Shown piece after piece: positions 54,333 to 63,268 of a DNA stretch of 64,000 nucleotides. A program made the translations under genes and the position numbers. The notes below the pieces were generated by a model, which worked only from the letters and a program-made list of their open reading frames with translations, did not search any database and was not told where the DNA came from. Source of the DNA: Enterobacterales bacterium (GTDB lineage Bacteria; Pseudomonadota; Gammaproteobacteria; Enterobacterales; Enterobacteriaceae); the NCBI GenBank assembly GCA_015655145.1, contig JAATFO010000061.1, forward strand, positions 1 through 64,000, written 5' to 3'. How positions within the stretch are numbered: the stretch's first letter is position 1; each line of letters opens with the position of its first letter.

Positions 54333-54705
54333 AAAAAAAAGGTCTTCTTGCGCTGACAATGATTTTTTTATCTCCACTGGTTCATAGCGCCTCATACCCG
54401 CGCCAGACAGCTTTGGACAAAAAGCTATTTTTCACAACTGGTTGCTAAGCCGCTGTATCGGCAAAATAAATGGTGAGGTGTTAAAAGAGGATGCCTTCAA
54501 AAGTGCGGCTGCATGGCTGGAGCAGAGTCGTTTACCCATCGATGCATTTGAGCAAGGAAATAAATTGATCGATGAGGGTTTGACGGTAAATTTATCAGGT
54601 TCGGTTGCCAGTCAATATAATACGCTAAAATGTACGTTAATTTCGCAGAGTCATGAGGCGGATGATTTGTTTTCACGTTATTACAGCAAAAATAACGGCA
54701 AATAA
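54329..54705 (+). pseudogene. tai4: Tai4-type immunity gene with a frameshift
   Basis: The ATG at 54329 opens a good periplasmic signal peptide (MKKKGLLALTMIFL...SPLVHSAS). The frame ends early at TAA 54446-54448. The mature Tai4-like domain continues in another frame, reading NWLLSRCIGKI, then AAAWLEQSRLP and YNTLKC up to TAA at 54703-54705. One added base in the A-run at 54419-54423 (or the T-run at 54428-54432) restores a single frame of about 125 residues, the normal Tai4 length. As written, the immunity domain would lack its signal peptide and start codon. The effector next door looks intact, so a sequencing error or phase variation must be considered. Confidence 0.8.
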
Positions 54706-55097
54706 ATGTGGTTAAATAGCGGCAAGATCTATTACGCAGAATAAAGGAATGTTGCGTGATAGATCTGAATAAATACTGAGGAATTCAGGGCTTGTCGCCT
54801 TACTTTTTCCGCAGATTCATGACCAACGCAGCTATCCTGCACAATAAATCCTCCCAGCGGTAATAAACATATCCAGGTGTGGATGTCGCTTTATTACCAT
54901 TGGCACCATACGGAAATATTCGCCATTTCTGGCTGACGTCTTTGCAAAATCCGTCATCGCGTTAGCATTGTGGCGCGGTTTTATACGTCATGTATTTAGG
55001 CGTTACTCGCCTTTATGAGGGCTATTCAAACCGCACGGGTTTTTTAACCAGACTCGTGCGGTTTGCACGCCGACTACATCAAACGCAGGAATACGTT
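54706..55097. other. Intergenic region between tai4 and tagH
   Basis: 392 bases without a gene. The long open frame upstream of the tagH ATG has no family content. It holds the hairpin at 55027-55065 and probably a promoter for the second half of the cluster. Confidence 0.45.
55027..55065 (+). promoter_or_regulatory. Perfect 11-base inverted repeat upstream of tagH
   Basis: CAAACCGCACG (55027-55037) and CGTGCGGTTTG (55055-55065) are separated by a 17-base loop that contains six T residues. The repeat ends 32 bases before the tagH start. It could be a protein binding site, an attenuator or a terminator for the effector unit. Confidence 0.45.
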
Positions 55098-56954
55098 ATG
55101 CGATTCACAATTATAACGACAAAAGCAGAACACCAGCCACCGCAGAGTAGCTGTGACTTTCTGCCACCAGGCGGCACCATTGGCCGTGGTATTGATAATA
55201 ACCTGGTGCTGCCTGATGATGACCGTACGATCTCGCGGCTACAGGCGATTGTTCATATCACCGCTGCGGGAGAATGCCGTATAACCAATCGCGGTAACGT
55301 CACGCGAGTGGTATTGAATGAGATCCCGCTTGAGCGAGGCCGACAGGTGGACCTGCAACATGGCGACATTCTTGGCATCGACGATTACCGCATCGAAGTC
55401 AGTGAGTTAACGGTGCAGCCCACCGCAACAAGCTATCCTTCCGCGGTGCAGCCGTACTCAACGCCGCCAGTGATACCGGTGCCATCAGAGGGCAGCCCAA
55501 CGGCCATTCCGGGTGAAATATGGGATAGTCTGGCGCAAGAATTCTCCATTTCCGACAACCTTTCCAGCCGGATGAAATCGACGGTAACGGACTCACACCG
55601 CAATCCGTTAACTGAACCTGAGGTTCACAACCGGAACCCGGAAGATCCCCTGGCACAGTACAATCACAGTGGTCCGGTCAGTGTTGACTCACGTAAACAG
55701 ACACCCCAAACACTATTCAGTCATGATGAGCTGTTTGATCGCGACAGTATCTTTGACGACCTCACGCCAAGTACCTTAGTTGCACCGACAGCGGAAAAAC
55801 CGCAGCCGGTGACGCCAGCCCGTTCGGCAGATGAACTGGATCCACTGGCGTTATTTGGCGGCGCGATGCCGGCACAAATTAACAGCGACGATCCACTGGG
55901 TTTAATGATGGACAGCGCCGTTCCCCTGATGCACCCGGACGACTTGCCGGAAAACGCCCGGACGGAGATGCCGCGCGTGCAAGAGGCGCAACCTGGATCT
56001 CCTCTTCCGGCCGAACGGGAGCCTCATGATAACCGGGAGGTTGCTGGCGTCCGGCAAGAGACGCCGTTATTTGCGACAGCGGCGCCGCTTGTGATTGATG
56101 ATGTGCCTGAACCGGTGCATGACGTGCCGACGGCACCGATTGCCGAAACATCCTCCGCGTTTAACGAAGAGACCGTATTTTCGCCCGTGCCACCGAATGA
56201 TATCGACTATGGCGGCATCACCTTACCCACGCCACAGGCCGTAGCGCGTACGCATACTCCGCCGCCTAAAGGGCGTTTGCGTATCGATCCTGTTGCCAGC
56301 AATACCCAGTCAGCCTCACCAGAATTGAAAGGCGAAGCATTACAGGGTGAGTTATTGCAGGCCCTGATTGCCGGCATGGGACTGAATGATATGCAACCTA
56401 CGCCGCATTTTGATCGCGATAACATGCAACAGCTTGGACAAATGCTCAGCCTGTTTTCACAGGGTACGGTGGCGTTGCTCTCCTCGCGGTCGATCCTTAA
56501 ACGGGGTGTGAAAGCTGATATGACGGTGATCCTTGATGATGCCAATAACCCGTTCAAGTTATTGCCGTCCGGCAAAACGGTACTGATGCAGATGTTTGGT
56601 AGCCGCATGCCAGGGTTTATGTTGCCGAAGCAGGCTGTCCGGGATGCGCTGGTCGATTTACAAGCGCATCAGCTTGGGATGATCGCCGGCATCCGCGCGA
56701 TCATTGCCGCGATGCTGCAATCCTTTAATCCGGAACAACTGGAAGAGGAAGCGCGCGCAGAGGGCATTACCTCACGCTTATCGTTGCCAGGCAGCCGTAA
56801 AGCGGCACTTTGGGCGTATTTCACCCGCCGTTATAACGAGACGGCGGGCGAGATTGAAGACGACTTCCATACCTTGTTCGGCGAAGCCTTTTTGCACGCC
56901 TATGACATGGAAGTTAATCAGTACAAAGACTCACAAACCAGCTCGGAAGAATGA
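55098..56954 (+). CDS. tagH: T6SS FHA-domain protein
   Basis: About 618 residues from ATG 55098 (MRFTIITTKAEH) with AGGA upstream; the frame upstream of it is rejected. The N-terminal FHA domain (residues 1-100) has GTIGRGIDNNLVLPD and SRLQA, the phosphothreonine-binding strands. A long acidic, proline-rich linker follows. The C-terminal T6SS-FHA domain (about 430-618) ends with the NPEQLEEEA and YFTRRYNETAGEI segments. In Pseudomonas, the kinase PpkA phosphorylates Fha to start assembly, and PppA removes the phosphate. Confidence 0.92.
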   Translation: MRFTIITTKAEHQPPQSSCDFLPPGGTIGRGIDNNLVLPDDDRTISRLQAIVHITAAGECRITNRGNVTRVVLNEIPLERGRQVDLQHGDILGIDDYRIEVSELTVQPTATSYPSAVQPYSTPPVIPVPSEGSPTAIPGEIWDSLAQEFSISDNLSSRMKSTVTDSHRNPLTEPEVHNRNPEDPLAQYNHSGPVSVDSRKQTPQTLFSHDELFDRDSIFDDLTPSTLVAPTAEKPQPVTPARSADELDPLALFGGAMPAQINSDDPLGLMMDSAVPLMHPDDLPENARTEMPRVQEAQPGSPLPAEREPHDNREVAGVRQETPLFATAAPLVIDDVPEPVHDVPTAPIAETSSAFNEETVFSPVPPNDIDYGGITLPTPQAVARTHTPPPKGRLRIDPVASNTQSASPELKGEALQGELLQALIAGMGLNDMQPTPHFDRDNMQQLGQMLSLFSQGTVALLSSRSILKRGVKADMTVILDDANNPFKLLPSGKTVLMQMFGSRMPGFMLPKQAVRDALVDLQAHQLGMIAGIRAIIAAMLQSFNPEQLEEEARAEGITSRLSLPGSRKAALWAYFTRRYNETAGEIEDDFHTLFGEAFLHAYDMEVNQYKDSQTSSEE

Positions 56955-57748
56955 TGAATATCACCATTGCTTCAATGTCGAACCAGGGAAGCCGCGAGAG
57001 CAATCAGGATCAGACCGGCGAGATCATTGGCGAACATTCCGCCTGTTTCGTGGTCTGTGACGGTGTTGCCGGTTTTCCCGGCGGTGAAGTGGCCGCAACC
57101 CTTGCCCGTAATACCATTCTTGGGCAGTTTGATGGTGGGCAACATCTGGATGCGCAGCAGATTTGTCAGTATGTCACCAACGCAAACCAGGCGATTCGTC
57201 AACAACAGAAAGTCGTTCATGAACACCGTCGCATGGGTACCACCCTGGTCAGCCTGTTTATCGACCGTGATTATCAACTGGCTTACTGGGCGCATGCGGG
57301 CGACAGTCGGCTGTATCTGTTTCGCCGTGGTTATCTGTACGATGTCACGATTGATCACAGCCTGATCCAGCAGATGAAAGATGCCGGTCATCAAACTGAA
57401 GGCATTAACAGTAATCTGCTCTATTTTGCGCTGGGTATGGGCGATGAGGGGCGTGATGCCAGTTACAGCGATGTGGTCGCGCTGGAAGATGGTGATGCTT
57501 TCCTGTTATGTACCGATGGTTTTTGGCATGGGGTATCGCAGCAACATATGCAGCAAGCATTACATATGGTCAATACCCCCCATGAGTGGCTGACCTTGAT
57601 GCATCAGGTTATTCAGAAAAATGATGAACAACTGGCGAGTCAGCAGGACAACTACAGTGCTGTTGCCGTTTGGATAGGCGCACCGCAGGACACCACATTA
57701 CTGCATTCGTTGTCAGATGCGGCTCAGTTCATTCCTCTTCGTGACTAA
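56951..57748 (+). CDS. pppA: T6SS serine/threonine phosphatase (PP2C)
   Basis: 265 residues. PP2C motifs: SNQGSRESNQDQTG, CDGVAGFPGGEVAA, RMGTTLV, HAGDSRLYL and CTDGFW with the metal-binding aspartates. Starts at 56951 or 56954 overlap tagH by 4 bases or 1. It dephosphorylates TagH/Fha and so switches the secretion system off. The antagonist kinase PpkA is not in the window. Confidence 0.93.
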   Translation: MMNITIASMSNQGSRESNQDQTGEIIGEHSACFVVCDGVAGFPGGEVAATLARNTILGQFDGGQHLDAQQICQYVTNANQAIRQQQKVVHEHRRMGTTLVSLFIDRDYQLAYWAHAGDSRLYLFRRGYLYDVTIDHSLIQQMKDAGHQTEGINSNLLYFALGMGDEGRDASYSDVVALEDGDAFLLCTDGFWHGVSQQHMQQALHMVNTPHEWLTLMHQVIQKNDEQLASQQDNYSAVAVWIGAPQDTTLLHSLSDAAQFIPLRD

Positions 57749-57773
57749 GATGAGACTTCAGGCAAGGAATCGT

Positions 57774-58751
57774 ATGAAATATTGGCTATCAGGCATGTTA
57801 ACCCTGTTGGTGGCAACCAGCAGTTGGGCGGGAAATTATAATATTGTCTCTTCCCGTACGCTTAAGCTGGATCTGTATATTGATAACATCAAAGACAATA
57901 AACCCACCAGTTGGTGTGCCAGCGAATTACGTTTGCGCATTGTGGCGAAAGGCGAGAAAAATCCGGCGATTCTGGACAGTTTTCTGCCGCGTGTGGGGAG
58001 TTTACTGGCGAAACAGTGCGCTAAGCTAAACACCCTTCACTGGCAAATGAATGACAGTCAGAACACCTTGCTGGCGCAGGGCGGGGCGGAAAAAGCAAAA
58101 AACTGGGCGGTCACCGTGGCACCCGCGGTAGCGGCACCGACGGTGAATGCACCAGCACCAGCACCAGCACCAGCACCAGCACCGACGGCAGAAGAACGTT
58201 CGCCCGCGGCGAATACCACCCCCTGGATACAGTTTAGCGTGTTAGAGGGGTGCCATTTTCGCACCTACTGGCGCGATGACGCTCCGTCCGGCGCCCTGTT
58301 TGTCGCCGTGCCAGAAAGTGTGAAATGCAGTGATGATAGCTGGCTGAATGGTCAGAGTCAGATCACGCAAATGGGTAAAAAAATCGCCATCACCTTCCTG
58401 CAAGGCTTTCCGGTTGCGGGGTTGACGAGTAAAACCAGCAATAATGATCTGCAAATTACCACGGTAAATAACGAGCGGATGGTACTGAGTAGTGAAAAAT
58501 CGCCCCAGAGTTGGATGATCTTACCCTATGTGGCGCGGTTAACGAGCTGGCAAGCCGATGGCACTATCGCCGTGCAGATGTCGTTGTCCGAATCACGTGA
58601 TGAAGACGCTTTAAAAGCCCGTCTCGATGAAGTGCGCAAAGTCTGGTCGCCTTATATTGACGGCAATCGGGCGCTGACCATTTTGCTGGTTGAGACATTA
58701 CACCCTCAGTTGAAAGACCCGGCCGCTGGCGTTTACCGCACCATTAAATAA
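57774..58751 (+). CDS. T6SS-linked exported protein of unknown function
   Basis: About 325 residues from ATG 57774, with AAGGAA five bases upstream. A signal peptide ends near SSWA, so the protein should be periplasmic. After a domain of about 90 residues with cysteines in SWCASELRLR and KQCAKL, an Ala-Pro linker (repeated AP near residues 126-136) leads to a second domain. That domain has EGCHFRTYWR and a further cysteine. Co-located proteins like this occur between pppA and the baseplate genes of related clusters, but I cannot assign a family. A role at the envelope is inferred only from export and place. Confidence 0.65.
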   Translation: MKYWLSGMLTLLVATSSWAGNYNIVSSRTLKLDLYIDNIKDNKPTSWCASELRLRIVAKGEKNPAILDSFLPRVGSLLAKQCAKLNTLHWQMNDSQNTLLAQGGAEKAKNWAVTVAPAVAAPTVNAPAPAPAPAPAPTAEERSPAANTTPWIQFSVLEGCHFRTYWRDDAPSGALFVAVPESVKCSDDSWLNGQSQITQMGKKIAITFLQGFPVAGLTSKTSNNDLQITTVNNERMVLSSEKSPQSWMILPYVARLTSWQADGTIAVQMSLSESRDEDALKARLDEVRKVWSPYIDGNRALTILLVETLHPQLKDPAAGVYRTIK

Positions 58752-58802
58752 ATTATGCGCCGTATTGTTTGCTGACGGCCTGCCGTCGCTTAAGGAATTC
58801 CT

Positions 58803-59633
58803 ATGCATTCTTTGCAGCAACTCATGGCTGACGTTTCACTGGCTGAGGCCCTGGCGCGTGTTGAAAGTCAGATCAAGGCTCGACCTGCCGATGCTGATCT
58901 GCGCGCCGCTTTTGTGCAACTGTTGTGTCTGGTGGGTAACTGGGCGCGAGCGCAAACGCAACTTCAGTCATGGCTGGCGCTGAAGCCCCAGGCTCAACCG
59001 ACGGTGACGCTGTTGTCACAGGCAATCAGTGGTGAGCTGCAACGCGCGGGCGTATTTAACGGTGAGGGAGAACCGCGCCTGCCCGGCAGTGCATTTAGCT
59101 GGGCGGCGGACCTTCTGCACGCGTTGCGAGCCGATCTGTCCGGCGAGACACACACCGCCGATGCATTACGCCAGGCGGCATTCGACGCTGCGGCGGTAAA
59201 CCCCGGTCAGGCCACCTTGCAGGATACTGACAGCGTACGGCCCTTCGCCTGGTTAATTGATGGCGATGGCCGTTTAGGGCCAGTCTGCGAGCTAATTGTA
59301 CAGGGGTGCTATTACTGGCTGCCATTCAGTGTGATCAGTGAAATGCGTTTCCAGGCGCCTGCCAGCGCCAGTGATCTGGTGTGGCGACATACATGGGTGC
59401 GCTTGATTGATGGCACCGAGCAGGTTTGTCAGGTGCCGGTGCGCTATCCGTTGGGCAGTGACGCGGATGACCGTTTCCGCCGCGCCAGTTTCACTGAATG
59501 GCAACCGCTGGATACCGCCGGGCAGCAATTTATTGGCCAGGGGCAGAAAGTGTGGCTTAACGATGAAACTGAATTTCCCGTGCTGGATCTTGAGACGCTG
59601 GCCTTTAATGCCAGTAAGGCTGGCGATGAATAA
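58803..59633 (+). CDS. tagJ: T6SS accessory protein, ImpE family
   Basis: 276 residues. The N-terminal helical part resembles tetratricopeptide-like repeats. The C-terminal ImpE/SciE domain has RPFAWLIDGDGRLGPVCEL and WLPFSVISEMRF. TagJ binds the TssB N-terminal helix and is found with ClpV-dependent systems of this subtype. The ATG at 58803 is preferred. Its end overlaps tssE by 8 bases. Confidence 0.9.
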   Translation: MHSLQQLMADVSLAEALARVESQIKARPADADLRAAFVQLLCLVGNWARAQTQLQSWLALKPQAQPTVTLLSQAISGELQRAGVFNGEGEPRLPGSAFSWAADLLHALRADLSGETHTADALRQAAFDAAAVNPGQATLQDTDSVRPFAWLIDGDGRLGPVCELIVQGCYYWLPFSVISEMRFQAPASASDLVWRHTWVRLIDGTEQVCQVPVRYPLGSDADDRFRRASFTEWQPLDTAGQQFIGQGQKVWLNDETEFPVLDLETLAFNASKAGDE

Positions 59634-60207
59634 CCCCCCGAACAGCCCGAAATACTCCGATAACAGTGAGTTACTGCGTGGTGGCTATCGTTTTCGTACC
59701 GGTAAGGCGCAGCCCGGTTCCCGTGACAAAATGCAGCCCTCGTTGCTGGATCGACTGACGGATGATGCTCCTGAGAAAATACATGAATCGGCTAACAGTC
59801 TGTTGATTTCTCACAGCACTTTACGTCGGCATGTGTTGCGCGACCTGCAATGGCTCTTTAACAGCATCAATAACGAAGCGCAGCAAGATCTGGCGCCATT
59901 TTCGCAGGTGCGTCGTTCGGTGTGGAACTTTGGCGTTGCTCCCCTTGCCGGGCAACGGATGTCCGACATTGAATGGCAGGATATCCAGCGAAAACTGACG
60001 GAAGCCATCCTGCACTTTGAGCCGCGCATTTTGCCGCAGGGATTGCAGGTTCGTTGTCTCTCTGATCCCGGTTCGCTGGATTTGCACAACGTGTTATCGA
60101 TTGAAATCAAAGGCCGTTTATGGTGTGTACCTTATCCGCTTGAGTTTCTGTTTCGCACCGATGTCGACCTGGAAAATGGCCATTTTGAGCTGAAAGAAGT
60201 GGGTTAA
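59626..60207 (+). CDS. tssE: T6SS baseplate gp25-like protein
   Basis: 193 residues from ATG 59626; the longer overlapping frame is not TssE-like. The gp25/lysozyme-like fold shows QPSLLDRLTDD, SVWNFGVAPLAG and IQRKLTEAILHFEPRI. The last segment carries the EPR motif that starts sheath polymerisation. AAGG lies eight bases before the ATG. Confidence 0.93.
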   Translation: MNNPPNSPKYSDNSELLRGGYRFRTGKAQPGSRDKMQPSLLDRLTDDAPEKIHESANSLLISHSTLRRHVLRDLQWLFNSINNEAQQDLAPFSQVRRSVWNFGVAPLAGQRMSDIEWQDIQRKLTEAILHFEPRILPQGLQVRCLSDPGSLDLHNVLSIEIKGRLWCVPYPLEFLFRTDVDLENGHFELKEVG

Positions 60208-60209
60208 GC

Positions 60210-62084
60210 ATGGACAGTAAATTGCTCGATTATTACAACCGTGAACTGGCCTATCTGCGCGAAATGGGTGCGGAATTTGCCGCGCGCTACCCCAAAGTCG
60301 CCGGACGGTTAGGCATGAGTGGGATTGATGTGGAAGACCCGTATGTTGAGCGCCTGATGGAAGGGGTCGCCTTCCTGACCTCGCGCGTACAACTGAAAAT
60401 GGACGCGGAGTTTCCTCGTTTCTCACAACGGTTGCTGGAAATGATCGCCCCTAACTATCTGGCGCCCACGCCATCAATGGCGATTATTGAACTGCATCCT
60501 GACAGCAAAAAAGGCGATATTACTCACGGATTCATGGTACCGCGCGGCACCATGATGGACAGCCAGACGCTGAAGAAAAATGGGGTAACGTGCAGCTACA
60601 CGACGGCCCACGATGTGATGTTATTGCCGTTGCACATCAGCCAGGTCGAGCTGGGCGGCGTACCGGCGGATATCCCGCTCAGCCAGTTGGGATTGAGCCA
60701 GCGCGGCGCTGTCAGTGCATTACGTATTCGCCTCGCTTGTGATGACGCCACGACATTTGATCACCTTGCTGTTGACCAACTGATGTTTTTCCTCAGTGGC
60801 CCGGATATTGAGGCGCTCAAACTGTTGGAATTGCTGATGGCGCATCAGGTTGGCATCATTTGCCAGAGCGTTAGCCCGCAACCGCAGCGCATTGTGCTGG
60901 ACGCGGCGGCCCTGCAACAAGAAGGTTTCGACGCCAGCCAGGCCTTGTTGCCGGATGACCTGCGTAACTTCGATGGTTATCGTTTGCTGCAGGAATATTT
61001 TGCTTTTCCGGCGCGCTTCCAGTTTATCAGTATCAGTCAGTTAGGATCGTTACAGGCACACAGTGAAGGTGTGCGTGAATGGGACATCATTGTACTGCTG
61101 GATAAGGCCGAGACGGCGCTGGAGAGGGTGGTCGACGCCAGCCACCTGGCGCTGCACTGTACCCCGGTGATTAACCTGTTCCCCAAAGTGGCCGAGCGAC
61201 AAAAAATCAGCGCCAGCAATTATGAGTATCATCTGGTGGTTGATCATATCCGGCCGCTGGATTACGAAATTTTCTCGGTACAGAAATTGTATGCCACTGG
61301 CGATGAGCGTCATAAAGAGCAAATTTTTCGCCCATTCTGGAACACCTTTAGCTGTGACACTGGCGACTATGGCGCTTATTTTTCGGTGCGACGTGAACAG
61401 CGTACGTTGTCAGAACATGCGCAGCGCTATGGTACGCGCACTGGCTACATCGGTTCAGAAGTTTTTTTGTCGCTGGTGGATGAACGTCATTCTCCCTGGC
61501 AGGATGATTTGCGCTATCTGACCGCTGAGGTGCTGTGCACCAGCCGTGACTTACCGCTGATGTTACTGCAACAGGAGCAAGGCAATTTCATGCTGCCTGA
61601 CTCAGTGCCTGCCAGCAAACTTACCCTGCGTAAAGGGCCGACCCCGCCACGTCCGGCACTGGCGGAAGGGCTGGCAACCTGGCGTCTGATTAGCCATCTG
61701 CAAATGAATTACTTAAGCCTGATGGATGGCGATAACGGTGAAGGTGCCGCCGCGTTACGCCAATTGCTGGGGTTATATGCCAACCTTGCTGAAGCGCCGG
61801 TCGCACGCCAGATTGAGGGCATTCGGCACTGTCAACTCCGGCCGGTACATCGGCGCGTTCCGGAACCGGGTCCGATTGTCTTCGCCCGCGGCATTGGTAT
61901 TGAACTGAATGTTGATGAACAGGCCTTTTCCGGTTCGAGTCCGTGGTTATTCGGCAGCGTACTGGAACGTGTTTTTTCCCGTCTGGTGGCCATCAATGCA
62001 TTTACTGAAATGACATTAACCAGTCAACAACGGGGTGAAGTTGGATACTGGCCGCCGCGAATGGGTAAAAGGGCATTGATATGA
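60210..62084 (+). CDS. tssF: T6SS baseplate wedge protein
   Basis: 624 residues. The N-terminus LLDYYNRELAYLREMGAEF and SGIDVEDPYVERLMEG are classic TssF signatures (about 590-640 residues). The C-terminal FARGIGIELNVDE is also family-typical. It forms the baseplate wedge with TssG and TssE. It starts 2 bases after tssE and overlaps tssG by 4. Confidence 0.95.
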   Translation: MDSKLLDYYNRELAYLREMGAEFAARYPKVAGRLGMSGIDVEDPYVERLMEGVAFLTSRVQLKMDAEFPRFSQRLLEMIAPNYLAPTPSMAIIELHPDSKKGDITHGFMVPRGTMMDSQTLKKNGVTCSYTTAHDVMLLPLHISQVELGGVPADIPLSQLGLSQRGAVSALRIRLACDDATTFDHLAVDQLMFFLSGPDIEALKLLELLMAHQVGIICQSVSPQPQRIVLDAAALQQEGFDASQALLPDDLRNFDGYRLLQEYFAFPARFQFISISQLGSLQAHSEGVREWDIIVLLDKAETALERVVDASHLALHCTPVINLFPKVAERQKISASNYEYHLVVDHIRPLDYEIFSVQKLYATGDERHKEQIFRPFWNTFSCDTGDYGAYFSVRREQRTLSEHAQRYGTRTGYIGSEVFLSLVDERHSPWQDDLRYLTAEVLCTSRDLPLMLLQQEQGNFMLPDSVPASKLTLRKGPTPPRPALAEGLATWRLISHLQMNYLSLMDGDNGEGAAALRQLLGLYANLAEAPVARQIEGIRHCQLRPVHRRVPEPGPIVFARGIGIELNVDEQAFSGSSPWLFGSVLERVFSRLVAINAFTEMTLTSQQRGEVGYWPPRMGKRALI

Positions 62085-63142
62085 GTGACGGCGGAGAGAA
62101 AGACAAAGGGCAAAAACCTGCGCGACAAAGACTACCGGCGAATTTCTGGTCAGCACTGGAATCTGCGCCCTGGCATTATGACTTGTTCCAGTTATTGCGC
62201 CGGATTGATGCGCAGGCTGGCGAGAAATACCCACTGGGCCGCGCGCCGCAACCACGGCATGAACCCTTGCGCCTTGGACAAGAGCCTTCGCTGGCATTTG
62301 CGCCCGCAACCCTGGCCAGTGTGGGTAAGCGCGACGGCTCGCCGCTGCACGATGTCGCGATCTTCAGTTTTGGTTTGTTTGGCCCCAACGGGCCCTTGCC
62401 AATCCATATGACGGAATATGCGCGGGAACGTGTTTACCATCACCAGGACACCAGCCTGACGGCGTTTGCCAACCTGTTTCATCATCGTCTGACCTTGTTG
62501 TTTTATCGCGCCTGGGCTGATGCGCAACCGACTGTCTCACTGGACCGGGCAGACGGGCAACGTTTTAGCCACTACCTGTCCAGCCTGATCGGCATGGGAC
62601 AGCCGGCGCAACGGAAAAGCGGCTGCCTGAGTGAACATGCACGCTTTACCCAGGCAGGCCACTTAACCCGCCATGCGCGTGATGCCGAAGGATTACAGAA
62701 AATCCTGCGGCAGTATTTCGCGGTGCCGGTCACGCTGGTGGAAAACGTCCCGCAATGGTTACCGCTTGAGCAACGTGATCGGGCGCGGTTAAGTGTTGGC
62801 CGTTACCGTCCGCGGCTGGGCGAATCCCTGTTTCTTGGGGTTGCCGTGCGTGATGTTCAGCACAAGTTTCGCATTGAACTGGGGCCGTTATCGCTGGCGT
62901 CGTATAACCAGTTTTTACCCGGCGAGGCGGGTGCGCGGCAACTGCGTGACTGGGTACGGCAATATGTTGGCATTGAATACGTCTGGGAGGTGCGTTTAGC
63001 GTTGAAGGCCAGTGACGTCCAGGGCGTAACGCTGGGCGGGAGCGCCAGGCTGGGACTGGCAAGCTGGCTCGGCAAACAAACGAATGGGCAGCCGCGTAAT
63101 GACCTGACCTTTAGCCCGGAGCCACGGGAAACCCTACAGTAA
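62081..63142 (+). CDS. tssG: T6SS baseplate wedge protein
   Basis: 353 residues. FWSALESAPWHYDLFQLLRRI near the N-terminus, FGLFGPNGPLPIHMTEYA and the C-terminal LGESLFLG and LGPLSL blocks define TssG/ImpH. It pairs with TssF. Its divergence from the remnant at 9311-9781 shows that they come from different T6SS subtypes. Confidence 0.95.
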   Translation: MSDGGEKDKGQKPARQRLPANFWSALESAPWHYDLFQLLRRIDAQAGEKYPLGRAPQPRHEPLRLGQEPSLAFAPATLASVGKRDGSPLHDVAIFSFGLFGPNGPLPIHMTEYARERVYHHQDTSLTAFANLFHHRLTLLFYRAWADAQPTVSLDRADGQRFSHYLSSLIGMGQPAQRKSGCLSEHARFTQAGHLTRHARDAEGLQKILRQYFAVPVTLVENVPQWLPLEQRDRARLSVGRYRPRLGESLFLGVAVRDVQHKFRIELGPLSLASYNQFLPGEAGARQLRDWVRQYVGIEYVWEVRLALKASDVQGVTLGGSARLGLASWLGKQTNGQPRNDLTFSPEPRETLQ

Positions 63143-63268
63143 ATGCCCGACGCCGCACGGGTGCGTGGTGTTTTTATCTTTGTCAGCCGGCAACGCGCAG
63201 CCGTTACCGCACTCTTCGATGTTTTCAGGCGCTATTGCAGCGTTTACTTTCCTTAAACGAGAATCACC

